Assembly (NCBI GenBank): GCA_028293825.1
Contig: JAQGNY010000053.1
Span: 62,001 to 126,000 of the forward strand
DNA from: Verrucomicrobiaceae bacterium
GTDB taxonomy: Bacteria > Pseudomonadota > Gammaproteobacteria > Pseudomonadales > CAMLJR01
Direction of reading: 5' to 3'
Length of the DNA stretch: 64,000 nt
The notes under the pieces are model-generated. The model saw only the letters and a list, made by a program, of their open reading frames with translations, was not told where the DNA came from and did not search any database. The position numbers and the translations under genes are program-made. This document shows, one piece after another, positions 36,228-45,706 of the stretch. Every line of letters begins with the position of its first letter. Within the stretch, counting starts at the first letter, position 1.

Positions 36228-38759
36228 CTAGCGGGTAATGTACATTGCGTTGCTGGTGCTCAGCATCAAGCGTTCCGGAACTGAAGATTCGGCCGCTGCG
36301 CGATGCAGATTGCCGCTAGCAACGGGGCCAATTAATGGCGGAGACTGCCAATCCTGCGATCCCGTTATCGCGTCAAACTGGGAAAGTAGATACTTGCTAA
36401 CGCCGGTATTTGGATTTGTTACAGTCGTAGCAATCAGCAGTTTTCCCGATCCGTCACCGATCTCACCAATTGCCGTCACAGTACCGGTTATCGAAAAACT
36501 GCGAAGCTGTGTCAAATTTTTATCAAATACGATTAATGTGTAATTGCCGGTGTAGGAGTCTGGTTTTGCTAAAATAATTTCTGGAATATGATCTCCGTCT
36601 AAATCACTCACTAATACCTGAGTTGTTGAATAGCTATTAAAGGTATAGCGTCCACGTTCAATATATGAATTCCCCAAAGCGCCATAAATAATCAGGTCTT
36701 GCCACGTTATCGCGACGATCTCATTTTTACCGTCTCCATCGAGATCTGCCTGAATGACCTTCAGCGCCGTGCTATTTAAGGTAAAGCCGCCCCAAATTTG
36801 TTGGTCGTTAAAAATATCGTAAGCAATGACACGATTATCATTGGCCCGCACAACATCGGGGTGGCCGTCACCATTCAAATCACCGCAGCTTATGCTGGCG
36901 GAGGAGTTCGAGTAGTTATTTAATGTTTTCGACCATTTGGTAGACTTCGTTACAGGATCAATTGCAGCAAAAAAAGGCGAATACGAATTAAATGTGCTGA
37001 AGAGAATTTCATTTTGACCATCTAGATCGTAATCCGTTAAACAGATATCGAATGTCGAATTATAACTTTGAGTAATCGTAGGAGAAATTTCCAATTCGCC
37101 GCTGACCGCATTCATAAAAACAACCCTGGCATCATTGCCGTAGTTGTAATCCACGTTTGCTGCAAATATCGCCGCAATTGACCCACCGATATTTTGCGAA
37201 TATCCGCCGACATAGGGAGGACGCAATTGCAGAGTATTCTGATCGGGAAATAAAACTGTCTGCGTAGACAAATCGTAAACTGTTACTGCCTTGGTGGAGG
37301 ATGCGGGCAAATTCGCGATCAATGCCATATCAAGATGACCATCGTCATTCGTGTCGCCGACAACGATATTTTTAACATCCCCATATCCAATGCCAACACT
37401 ATCGGTCCGTTTTAAAACCGGACCATTGCTGGTAACGTCATAGGCGGTGACGGTCTGATTCTGACAACTGCCAACAACTATTTCTTTAGCGGCATCGCCA
37501 TCCAGCTGGGTGAGCGCAATTGAACATATACCGGCGGACAGCGGGGTTTCCCATACCGGCGATTGTAGAACCGCGCTGTATGTACGCAGAGAAGAAACCC
37601 CTGCGCCGGCACCAATAATGTCATCTATACCATCGCCGTCTACGTCGCCAATAGCGATACGCTCACCGAACCCCGGCGAATACGTCCATTGAATGGCGTG
37701 TGTGATTCCATCAAAGACGTACCCCGCCGAATATCCGCCCGATACCACGATTTCAAGCGCGGCATCGTTATCGACATTGCCAACGGCTAACGCACTAACA
37801 TATGCCATCGGTTCCGATCGCCATTTTTCGACGAGCGTAGCTGCGTCCAAAACTATCAGCTCTGCCGAACCGGAATTATTTATAAGGATCGCCAATTCTT
37901 CCTTTCCGTCGCCATCCAGATCAGCGGCAACGATTCCTCCGCCGCTGCTGCTTCCATAAATATTCGTTTCTCGAATCTTTGTCCGTCTAAGCACTTGGTC
38001 AGTGCCATATTTAATTATTGCGACAACGTCAGAACATTGAACGGCTATGTCGCGCGATCCATCCAGATTTCTTTTTAGCGGCGCGGTGGCCGTAATATCT
38101 TGGCCGCAAATATCGTATGGAAAAACCCAATTTTGTTTATATGTTCCATTGGAGTTTTGCAGTGAATATAAAAGCCTAGCGTTATCGGTAACTAATATTT
38201 CCGTTTTGTTGTCGCCGTCGAAGTCGCCGATTTTCATACCGCCGTCATTGGTCGGCGTCATTAATCCGATGCGTACCAGCGGAAACGATTTGATCGTCGA
38301 CCTTACGTGTATCGAAACTGGTATGTCGATAACGTGATCAGCGTTGCTGACTGTGACCGTCGCTGTTGCTTCGCTGGCGTTAAAGAATGGGTTTTCTGTC
38401 GGCGTCCAGGTTAAATGCCCACTCTCGTCAATCGCCATGTCGGTTGGCGCGCCAGTTAATGTATAGGTAGCAGGTAGCGCATTGCCATTCGTGGGCGCGA
38501 AATCGAGTGTTAATGGCGCGCCTGGCGTAGCCGCGATAATCGCATTGGGTTGTACCGATACAACAGGCGCATCAAATGGGACGTGCAACGTGACATTTGA
38601 ATCCGTTACGCCACCGCGCCCATCGCTCACGCTGAATTTCACCACGTAATCGCCTGGGCCAGACGTATGCACGTTAATGGTGGAATCGGCGGTTATGCTC
38701 AATTGCATGTCGACATTATTCGGCGAACTGACGGCGCTTGCCCAGTAACTAATAAAATC
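36228..38759 (-). pseudogene. FG-GAP/VCBS repeat protein, 3' part of a split gene
   Basis: About 843 codons in the same frame as the next entry, separated from it only by an in-frame TAG at 38760-38762. The text after the stop (DFISYWASAVSSPNNVDM) continues a PKD/cadherin-like domain that begins before it, ending GDYVVKFSVSDGRGGVTDSN. A second Ig-like stretch follows, and then about nine calcium-type DxDxDG FG-GAP repeats (GDFDGDNKTEILV, ADLDGDGKEELAI, GDVDGDGIDDIIG and so on), probably a beta-propeller. A local start at ATG 38708 has no good ribosome binding site. If translated at all, this half lacks a signal peptide. Confidence 0.7.
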
Positions 38760-39830
38760 CTAGTCCAAATCCCCCGCCGAGATAGCGATGTGATAATCGG
38801 CATTCGCTGCCGAGGTCAGCTGCGGCTGAATGTACGAAAAAGGCGGCGTATTGCTATCGTCGCTCGGGAATGGCCACACGCTGGCAGAACCTAGGTACGC
38901 ATCGAAACTCTGATCGCCGCCGACATCGAGCGCGTAGTGCGAAGAACCACCGTTGCTGTCGAAATCGATTTGGATTTTCGTTGTATCGCTACCAGAGAGA
39001 TAGCTGCGAGTTGCTAGCGACGCGTCAGTGCTTACCGTGACGTAGCCAATATTGGAATCGGCAACATGACCGACTCGATTATCGGCTGCGACATTGAAGG
39101 CTGGTACCTCTGGAGAATACGTGGATACAAAATCGGTTGCTTTAATTAAATAATTTTCAGCGGACGAAGAGACCACCATATTTGTAACGGCTGTTATTTT
39201 GCCGCCGTCTTCTGTCACTACCGTGGTGCCGTTGTAGGCCATCGTAAAAGCATAGAGAAATTGCGGATTGGTGTTCACAACCGCGTAGTTTTCGAACGCG
39301 AAATCAAAAGCGGTTGGAATTTTTTGGCCGTCCGTCTCACGAATGGTCGTACGTACGACGCCGGTATATTTGCTGCCGTAGCCATCTTCGCAATCATTGT
39401 AAGAAATTTTCAATTCACCGACGCTGGTGGCCTCGTTAAATGTTCCTTGCGAAGTCACGGAACCTTTCACGCACACCGAGGTTAGATCGACAACGATATT
39501 GCCGTTGCTATGCGTATTGGTCGAATTATTCAAAATGGAGTTAGGACCACTGAATGATGCTGGCGTTGAGAGAACTACATCATCCGAAATACCAGAAAAC
39601 ATAGAATACGCGTGCGCGAAATGGCGAGCGTTGGTTCGCGTGATCGCGGCGGCTTGATCGATGGTCGGAACGGGTGGTGGGGGCGGTACAACGACAGGTG
39701 GTGTTGTATCAACAGGCGGTGTTTGAACGACAGCAGGCGCATCACTACCGCCTCCACCGCCGCCTCCACAAGCAGTTAAACCCGTGGCAACCAAACAAAT
39801 CACAGCAAAAAAAGAAGTACGGCGAGATAT
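38760..39830 (-). CDS. FG-GAP/VCBS repeat lipoprotein, 5' part of a split gene
   Basis: About 356 codons ending at TAG 38760-38762. The translated leader SRRTSFFAVICLVATGLTACGGGG is a textbook lipoprotein signal with a poly-Gly then proline-rich spacer (PPVVVPPPPPVPTID). However, the codon where its start should be (39828-39830) is ATA, with GGGAGAG five bases upstream and an in-frame stop shortly before. The only normal start is GTG 39803, which removes the charged N-region and leaves a 12-residue leader. The rest has several small repeats and cysteine pairs and no clear domain. Confidence 0.72.
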   Translation of the reverse strand: MSRRTSFFAVICLVATGLTACGGGGGGGSDAPAVVQTPPVDTTPPVVVPPPPPVPTIDQAAAITRTNARHFAHAYSMFSGISDDVVLSTPASFSGPNSILNNSTNTHSNGNIVVDLTSVCVKGSVTSQGTFNEATSVGELKISYNDCEDGYGSKYTGVVRTTIRETDGQKIPTAFDFAFENYAVVNTNPQFLYAFTMAYNGTTVVTEDGGKITAVTNMVVSSSAENYLIKATDFVSTYSPEVPAFNVAADNRVGHVADSNIGYVTVSTDASLATRSYLSGSDTTKIQIDFDSNGGSSHYALDVGGDQSFDAYLGSASVWPFPSDDSNTPPFSYIQPQLTSAANADYHIAISAGDLD

Positions 39831-40128
39831 AAGCTCTCCCTAGCTATCGGACAAAGTGAATGACGAAAACTATCAGCCCATCCTCTGTCTCGTCGGCGCC
39901 AAAAACTGCGCGTTCGAATGGGATGAGTCTGTTTTAGTTTGAAACGGTTTATACCGTTTGCGCGCTTATTCGACAACAGTGACGCGACGAGCGGCCCATT
40001 GATTTATTTTTTCCGCGCTTTATCAATGAGCCCACGAGAGCGTTCGATGTGAAAGTCTCGCAGGCACATTTCGTTGTCGGTTAGTTTTACTTTTTTATCA
40101 GTAGTCTTTTTTATCAGTAGTCTTTTTA
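39831..40128. other. Intergenic region with palindrome and tandem repeat
   Basis: No gene is supported in these 298 bp. They hold a perfect inverted repeat AAACGGT-TTAT-ACCGTTT at 39942-39959, possibly an operator or short hairpin, and near the right end a 16-bp tandem repeat (listed separately). The small minus-strand frames here have no ribosome binding site. Confidence 0.6.
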
Positions 40129-40135
40129 TCAATAA
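40090..40135. repeat. 16-bp tandem repeat after the aldo-keto reductase gene
   Basis: CTTTTTTATCAGTAGT occurs at 40090-40105 and 40106-40121, followed by a shortened, altered copy that runs into the end of the aldo-keto reductase gene, covering its stop codon. Confidence 0.85.
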
Positions 40136-41211
40136 CCTTTGCCTTCTTCCGGCGACATCGGACTGCGTGGCGCCTCGACGCCATTGATCGTCGTTCCCGA
40201 ATGCTGAAAGCTTTGCAACCGCGGCAGTATCGAGGCAGGGAATGTTTTTACCGGTTCGGTCAACGCATTGAGCCGTTGCAATTGATCCGCGCTTAATTTC
40301 AGATCGAGCGCCGCGATATTGTCGTCGAGTTGCTGCAACGTGCGCGCACCGATGATTGTCGAGGTGATTGCCGGTTGCGCGATGACCCACTGCAACGCGA
40401 TGCGCGCTGGCATGGTATCGAGCTCGTCGGCAATTTCGCGCAGAACATCCACAACCGTGTGCGCTTTTTCATCGAGCATTGCCGAGGTAAACACCGTGCG
40501 CAGTGCATCGGCCGGCGCCGCTTGATCGCGGCGGTATTTGCCGGTCAATACACCTGATCGCAATGGACTCCACGGTGTGATGCCGAGACCAAACTCCTGC
40601 GCCAGCGGTGTCATATCGCCTTCGATGGTGCGTTCGAGCAGCGAATATTCCATTTGCAGCGCGATCAGCGGCGCCCAGTTTTTGAAGTGCGCGAGCGTTT
40701 GAGCGTGCGCGACTTTCCAGGCCGGCGTGTCGGAAAAGCCGATGTACCGAATTTTGCCGGCGCTGACTAAATCGTCGAGTGCACGCAACGTTTCGTCGAT
40801 CGGCGTGTGTTGATCCCACGCATGCATCCAGTACAGGTCGATGTAATCGGTTTGCAGGCGGCGCAGCGATTCCTCGCACGCCCAATAGATATTCTTGCGG
40901 CCGGCGCCGCCGGCATTGGGATCGCCGACGCGCATATTGGCGAAAAACTTGGTCGCGATAACAGCGCTATGGCGCTTCGCGCGATTTTTGCCGAGATGAT
41001 CGCCGATGATTTTTTCGGAGTGGCCGTGCGTGTAAAAATTCGCGGTATCGATGAAATTGCCGCCCTGATCCATATAGCGGTCAAGAATGCGCTCGCTATC
41101 GGCAACGGTTGAACCCCAGCCAAGCTCTTCGCCGAAGGTCATTGTGCCCAAACATATCGGGCTGACGCGCAATCCGGACCGACCCAATGTAACGTAGTGA
41201 TTCAATGGCAT
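40129..41211 (-). CDS. Aldo-keto reductase
   Basis: A 360-residue NAD(P)H-dependent oxidoreductase. The AKR tetrad is visible: aspartate in NFIDTANFYTHG, the tyrosine in that same segment, lysine in IATKFFANM and histidine in YWMHAWD. The C-terminal cofactor part reads TSTIIGARTLQQLDDNI. The substrate is not predictable. GGAG lies 6 bases before the ATG at 41211, which settles the start over a TTG four codons up. The last codons are part of a tandem repeat that has grown past the stop. Confidence 0.92.
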   Translation of the reverse strand: MPLNHYVTLGRSGLRVSPICLGTMTFGEELGWGSTVADSERILDRYMDQGGNFIDTANFYTHGHSEKIIGDHLGKNRAKRHSAVIATKFFANMRVGDPNAGGAGRKNIYWACEESLRRLQTDYIDLYWMHAWDQHTPIDETLRALDDLVSAGKIRYIGFSDTPAWKVAHAQTLAHFKNWAPLIALQMEYSLLERTIEGDMTPLAQEFGLGITPWSPLRSGVLTGKYRRDQAAPADALRTVFTSAMLDEKAHTVVDVLREIADELDTMPARIALQWVIAQPAITSTIIGARTLQQLDDNIAALDLKLSADQLQRLNALTEPVKTFPASILPRLQSFQHSGTTINGVEAPRSPMSPEEGKGY

Positions 41212-41383
41212 GCTGATCTCCAATTATCGATGTCGAGAGTCCAATGCCGCGCTGCTCACTGCGCCGCGACAAACCGGCGACCATCATAACGCGGTGTTTT
41301 GTCCCGCCGACGTTAACGAAATGTTAAAAACGCGGTCAGATAGTTCGCCGCTTGTGTATTCAGCTGATTCCGGCACTTATCGA

Positions 41384-41440
41384 ATAAGTTTGTGCGTTAT
41401 CTAACAACTTGTGCTTCATCCACTAAGTTGCGCTTCATTA
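41384..41440. repeat. Three degenerate 19-bp tandem units upstream of a secreted protein gene
   Basis: Units ATAAGTTTGTGCGTTATCT, AACAACTTGTGCTTCATCC and ACTAAGTTGCGCTTCATTA follow each other from 41384. Each differs from the next at several places, but the phase is exact. They lie 55 bp before the DUF6491-like gene. Confidence 0.7.
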
Positions 41441-41494
41441 ATAAAGAGAAGAGCCGGCGTGATGGCCGGTTACCCATCAATAAAGGAGAACATC

Positions 41495-41929
41495 ATGCGT
41501 ATCGCAAATTTATCGTTTTATTCACGCCGAACCGCCGCTGTCGCCCTGCTCGGCGCGCTGGCCTTTAATTCCGTAGCCGGTTATGCCGACGACGCGGCTC
41601 CCGCCCCGGTTGCCAAAACCGAAAAATGTCTGATGTTGAATCGGATTCGGCAGACCCGGGTTGTCGATGACAACACCGTGCTGTTTTATCTAACCCAGAA
41701 CCAAATCTATAAAAACGTAATGCCGCATAAATGCAGTGGGCTGGGTATGGATCAGACGTTTTTATATAAATCCTCGATCAACCAACTGTGCTCGGTCGAT
41801 ACGATCACGCCGTTGATCAGCACGGGCGGCGCATATATGCCGACCACGAATTGCGGCTTGGGCAATTTTGAGTTGATCGATAAAGCCACTGCGGAAACTT
41901 TATTGAAAGATGCCAAAGCCGCGCGCTGA
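41495..41929 (+). CDS. DUF6491-like secreted protein
   Basis: A 144-residue protein with a signal peptide (residues 1-31, ending VAGYADD). The mature part carries four or more cysteines in a recurring pattern: KCLMLNRIRQTRVVDDNTVLFYL, HKCSGLG, NQLCSVD and NCGLGNFELID. This resembles the DUF6491 family of small periplasmic proteins of unknown function. GGAG lies 7 bases before the ATG at 41495; earlier in-frame codons are rejected. Confidence 0.78.
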   Translation: MRIANLSFYSRRTAAVALLGALAFNSVAGYADDAAPAPVAKTEKCLMLNRIRQTRVVDDNTVLFYLTQNQIYKNVMPHKCSGLGMDQTFLYKSSINQLCSVDTITPLISTGGAYMPTTNCGLGNFELIDKATAETLLKDAKAAR

Positions 41930-42268
41930 AAACCGTAATCTGCTATTCGGTATTCGGTCTGATTATTGAACCGACAATAGGCATAAGGGCATCATCTTGC
42001 GCAGGTCGCAGAGATGCCCTATCCACGTTACCCATTATTTCCAATTTTTCTTCACGCTATCGGACGCACAGCTCCATTCAATGCGAATGGTGCTGCGCTC
42101 GTATTGCCCGCTAGTCTTCACTAAAAATTTAAACCCGCGGATCGCCAGTTCGTTCGCTATGCCGGTGCGCCCGTATTACTATTCCTGCCGTCCAAAACCG
42201 CATTGTCCTAAATAATCGCCGCGAAAATTTTTCTCAATAACGCTGGTGACCTAATCGAGAATTTAACT
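41930..42268. other. Intergenic region with a stem-loop
   Basis: 339 bp without a supported gene. An inverted repeat AGGGCATC (41986-41993) / GATGCCCT (42013-42020), with an inner TGCG/CGCA pair, can form a hairpin after the DUF6491-like gene. There is no T-run. A 72-codon plus frame at 41997-42215 has no good start and no protein-like pattern. Confidence 0.5.
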
Positions 42269-42751
42269 ATGTGGGATCTCTCCGTACCCTGGTGGGAATT
42301 GGTCGTTAGAGGAATTATTGTTTACATTTTTTTATTGGCGTTACTGCGAATTACTGGCAAGCGCCAAGTCGGGCAATTGGCGCCGTTCGATTTTGTGTTG
42401 TTGTTGGTGTTATCCAACGCGGTACAAAATTCGATGAACGCCGGGGATAATTCATTGGGCGGCGGCTTAATTTCGGCGGCAACGTTGGTCGCGTTAAATT
42501 ACATCGTGGGATTTGCTACGTTTCGCAGCCGCCGCATTGAAGATTTCGTCGACGGTCGTCCGCAGATTTTGATTCATCGCGGCAAATTATTCGAAGATGT
42601 TTTATCGAAATCACAAATTTCTCATCACGAATTGAGTGCGGCATTGCGCGGCGCCGGCTGCGCCAGCGTCGCCGAAGTACACACCGCCGTGTTGGAAAAT
42701 AACGGCTCGATCAGCGTGCAAGCGCAACGTGACGTTGATAATCCGAGCTAA
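42269..42751 (+). CDS. DUF421/YetF-like membrane protein
   Basis: A 160-residue protein with about three N-terminal helices and a small cytoplasmic domain. The family marks are LLRITGKRQVGQLAPFDFVLLLVLSNAVQN and, further on, RRIEDFVDGRPQILIHRGKLFEDVL and ISHHELSAALRGAGCASVAEVHTAVLENNGSI. Function not established; some relatives are linked to spore or membrane maintenance in Bacillus. It converges on the S41 protease gene. Confidence 0.88.
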   Translation: MWDLSVPWWELVVRGIIVYIFLLALLRITGKRQVGQLAPFDFVLLLVLSNAVQNSMNAGDNSLGGGLISAATLVALNYIVGFATFRSRRIEDFVDGRPQILIHRGKLFEDVLSKSQISHHELSAALRGAGCASVAEVHTAVLENNGSISVQAQRDVDNPS

Positions 42752-42798
42752 TTGCGCAAGTAAAAGACGTTAAATTTAGAAAAGGAATCGGTATTAAA

Positions 42799-42835
42799 TT
42801 CACAGCAAACACGCTGCAGCTGTGTTTGCTGTGAA
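42799..42835. terminator. Long perfect hairpin between convergent genes
   Basis: TTCACAGCAAACAC (42799-42812) is followed by a 9-base loop and its exact complement GTGTTTGCTGTGAA (42822-42835): a 14-bp stem without mismatch. It lies between the DUF421 gene (plus) and the S41 protease gene (minus), where a two-way terminator is expected, although neither side has a long T-run. Confidence 0.6.
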
Positions 42836-42846
42836 TCCCGAAGTGG

Positions 42847-44490
42847 TTAACGCAAAATTCGATTGCCGTGCCACGGCGATTTTGGCGTCAGCAAAAGCTC
42901 GGCACCCGTGTCATTTTGTTGTTTCAATCCGCGTGCGGAAAATCCACTCGCCGCCGGACACGCTTGCGTGTTGCGATAATTCAACGCGGCGGCTAAACGA
43001 CCCTCTGCCGCATCACCGAGTGCATGCGAAAAATCATCCGCCACTGAACATCCAGGAAGCGTCGTAGTTTGTGTGCTTGCCGTGTTGATCGGCGCAAAAC
43101 CGTCGGTGTAATCGCCGAAGCCAAGATTATTTACGCCTTTAAACTGAATCGAAAAATAGGTCGTGCCGCAATTATCCTGTGGGTAAAAGCCGTAGGGTTT
43201 TCCGCAGGTGGTCGCGCCGATTTGAATAACGCTGACGTTGATACCGCGCAGACTATTGATAACGGACTCACTGGCGGAGCAGGTTTCAGCGCTGGTCAAT
43301 ACAAACACGCGCGACAGATTTAACGTCGGCAGCGCTTGACCGGCTGCCAAGCCTGTTGTGAAGCCTTGCGTGGTGCTGTGGAACGGCACCGGCGCCAATG
43401 TTTCTCCCGTTACCGGATCGGTGGTGGGATGTTGATCGTTAAATTGCAACGTCTCGAACGCTTTGCCAGCAGTCGCCGTCGGGCCGGCAATCATATAAGC
43501 GAGCTCGCTGGCGATATCGAGATAACCGCCACCGTTGTAACGAATATCCAGTACCAGATCGGTGATGCCCGCGCCGCCCTTCAACGCGGTCACGGCATTA
43601 ATTAATTGCTGCTCCGACGTCGCGATGTGATCGTTAAACAATAAATAGCCAACGGCGCCGCTTCCAGTAGCAATAGTGTGTACGTTTTGAACGGGCGTAC
43701 TGGTCACATTGGCGGACGTTAATGTCACCGCGCGCGGCGTGCTCGAACCTTGATCGAGGACGGTAAATGTATGCGACTCGCCCGGTGTATCCGGGGTAAT
43801 CGCCGCATTGATCGCATCGATTTGCGAGCTGACGTTGGTGTTGACCAGATCGATACCATCGATCGCTATGACCGATGCGCCGCGCGCAAGACTTGCAGCC
43901 GCAGCGGGCGAATTGGGATCGGTGTATTTGATCAAAAGCTCGCGCGGCGGGAGCGGTTGCGTAATGATCCATTGCGCGCCGTAACTGGCTTCAACACCGC
44001 TTTGCGACAATGCGCGCCATTGCGCTGTCGTATAGGTGAAATGGAATTTATCTTTCGAATTACCCGACGTGGTCTTCGCAGAAGTTTTCAACAGTGGGAA
44101 ATAGTTGGCCGTTGTGTAAGCGGCTGGATCGAGATCAGGCACCTCGCCATACCAAAGATAAAGCTCGTGCGTCCACGACCGTAGCCAGTTATTTTCGCTG
44201 GTTGCCGAACCCGGTTGATCTGGGTAGGCCTCTCCGGTAAATGCATCGATGCCGGTGCGCGGTGTCGCGCAGCGCGCGGCGAAATTCTTCGATGGTTGAA
44301 ACACGCCGGCCGTCCAATTGCTGCCACCGGTTCCGCCGACAGTGACGCTACCGCGATCGCTGCCACCTCCGCCGCCGCCGCCACAGGCCGATAGCGCCAG
44401 TGCGGCGGTGATGAAAGAAACGTGTGAGAGTGAGCGAAATGTTGAAAAAGCAGATAGGTGGGGCAGCGAAAATTTGTTCTCGGCGATCAT
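42847..44490 (-). CDS. S41 family (C-terminal processing-like) serine protease, lipoprotein
   Basis: A 547-residue protein with a lipoprotein signal (HVSFITAALALSACGGGGGGG, cysteine near residue 36), a degenerate PDZ-like region in the middle, and an S41 peptidase domain: LVLDIRYNGGGYLDIASELA, the nucleophile in TSAETCSASESVINSL and the likely lysine in TTCGKPYGFYP. Extra cysteines at the C-terminus may be disulfide-linked. It probably sits in the periplasm and degrades or trims proteins. The start is ATG 44490; a run of 11 codons upstream is possible but unlikely. Confidence 0.87.
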   Translation of the reverse strand: MIAENKFSLPHLSAFSTFRSLSHVSFITAALALSACGGGGGGGSDRGSVTVGGTGGSNWTAGVFQPSKNFAARCATPRTGIDAFTGEAYPDQPGSATSENNWLRSWTHELYLWYGEVPDLDPAAYTTANYFPLLKTSAKTTSGNSKDKFHFTYTTAQWRALSQSGVEASYGAQWIITQPLPPRELLIKYTDPNSPAAAASLARGASVIAIDGIDLVNTNVSSQIDAINAAITPDTPGESHTFTVLDQGSSTPRAVTLTSANVTSTPVQNVHTIATGSGAVGYLLFNDHIATSEQQLINAVTALKGGAGITDLVLDIRYNGGGYLDIASELAYMIAGPTATAGKAFETLQFNDQHPTTDPVTGETLAPVPFHSTTQGFTTGLAAGQALPTLNLSRVFVLTSAETCSASESVINSLRGINVSVIQIGATTCGKPYGFYPQDNCGTTYFSIQFKGVNNLGFGDYTDGFAPINTASTQTTTLPGCSVADDFSHALGDAAEGRLAAALNYRNTQACPAASGFSARGLKQQNDTGAELLLTPKSPWHGNRILR

Positions 44491-44580
44491 TCCTTTAATC
44501 CTTTTAACGGCAATGGGCAGCAAAATGCCGAATTAGTGTAGTGCGAAAGTTTAAAGATTTCGCCACCGCTGCAAAAAATT

Positions 44581-45657
44581 TTAGTGAAACAATTCGAGCT
44601 GCTGATCGATCGATTCGCCTTGCAAGCGCACGCCGATACCGAGCAATCGCACCGGCTGCTGGCGGCGCTGGAAACCGGTTTCCAACAGCTTTTCGAAAAT
44701 TGCCTGCTGCGGATCATCGCCAATGCATTCGACGGTGGTTTTTTGAAAATCGGCAAAACGGATTTTGAGGAACAATTTCTTTGCACGCGCCCGGCTTTCA
44801 CTGCGCTGTAGCCGTTGCGTTAATTTTTCGAGCAGTCCGGGCAGACGCTGACGACAAGCCTGCAGATTCGGCACATCGAGCGCGTAGGTTTCTTCGACGC
44901 TGATGGATTTGGCTTCGCGGGTCGAACAGACCTCGCGGTTATCGATACCGCGACTCAGCTCGAATAATTTCTCGCCGAATTTGCCGAATTGATGCTGTAA
45001 ATCCATCAACGGCCACAACCGCAAATCAGCACAGGTTTGTATATTCAGTTGATGCAACTTTTCGGCGGTGACTTTGCCCACACCAAATAATTTCGCAACC
45101 GGCAGTGGCGCCACGAAGGCATCCACGCCATCCGGTGTTATTACGAACTGACCGTTTGGTTTGCGCCAGTCGCTGGCAATTTTGGCGAGGAATTTATTCG
45201 GTGCAATGCCGGCCGATGCGGTGATACCAACGCTGCTGGCAATACGCGCGCGAATCTCCTGCGCTATCAGCGTCGCGGAACCTTTGCACTGCGGTGTTTG
45301 TGTTACATCGAGAAAAGCTTCGTCGAGCGATAACGGTTCGACCAGATCGGTGTAATCGCGATAGATCGCTAAAATTTGCGCAGATGCCAAACGGTATTTT
45401 TCAAACGACGGCGGCAATACAATTAAATCGGGACAGCGCTTCATGGCATGGCCAGTGGCCATCGCCGAATGCACACCGAATTTGCGTGCCTCGTAATTAC
45501 AGGTAGCGATTACACCGCGTCGATTGGCAGGACCACCGACTGCCACCGGCAGTCCGACCAGCGATGGATCGTCGCGCATTTCGATCGCCGCGTAAAAACA
45601 GTCGCAATCGCAATGAATGATTTTACGAGTGGGTTGCGGTTGCTGCGGATTATTCAT
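44581..45657 (-). CDS. dinB: DNA polymerase IV
   Basis: A 358-residue Y-family polymerase. Metal-binding residues lie in IHCDCDCFYAAIE (first catalytic D17) and LSLDEAFLDVT (D112, E113); SAGIAPNKFLAKIASDWRKPNGQ and the little-finger domain follow. The C-terminus ends QQLELF, a standard sliding-clamp binding motif. It is 49 bp downstream of a small membrane protein gene that has LexA-like boxes in front of it, so both are likely SOS-induced. It bypasses lesions at the cost of mutations. Confidence 0.95.
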   Translation of the reverse strand: MNNPQQPQPTRKIIHCDCDCFYAAIEMRDDPSLVGLPVAVGGPANRRGVIATCNYEARKFGVHSAMATGHAMKRCPDLIVLPPSFEKYRLASAQILAIYRDYTDLVEPLSLDEAFLDVTQTPQCKGSATLIAQEIRARIASSVGITASAGIAPNKFLAKIASDWRKPNGQFVITPDGVDAFVAPLPVAKLFGVGKVTAEKLHQLNIQTCADLRLWPLMDLQHQFGKFGEKLFELSRGIDNREVCSTREAKSISVEETYALDVPNLQACRQRLPGLLEKLTQRLQRSESRARAKKLFLKIRFADFQKTTVECIGDDPQQAIFEKLLETGFQRRQQPVRLLGIGVRLQGESIDQQLELFH

Positions 45658-45706
45658 GATCGCCGTCGATTAGCGACTTGGTCACTGTGACGGCGGCAAC
45701 GCAGCG

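Noticed and set aside
40004-40390. Minus-strand frame running past the aldo-keto reductase end
   Set aside because: It is an alternative frame of the reductase followed by the translated 16-bp repeat; no start signal.
41997-42215. 72-codon plus-strand frame in the gap before the DUF421 gene
   Set aside because: No ribosome binding site, odd composition, and it overlaps a hairpin.
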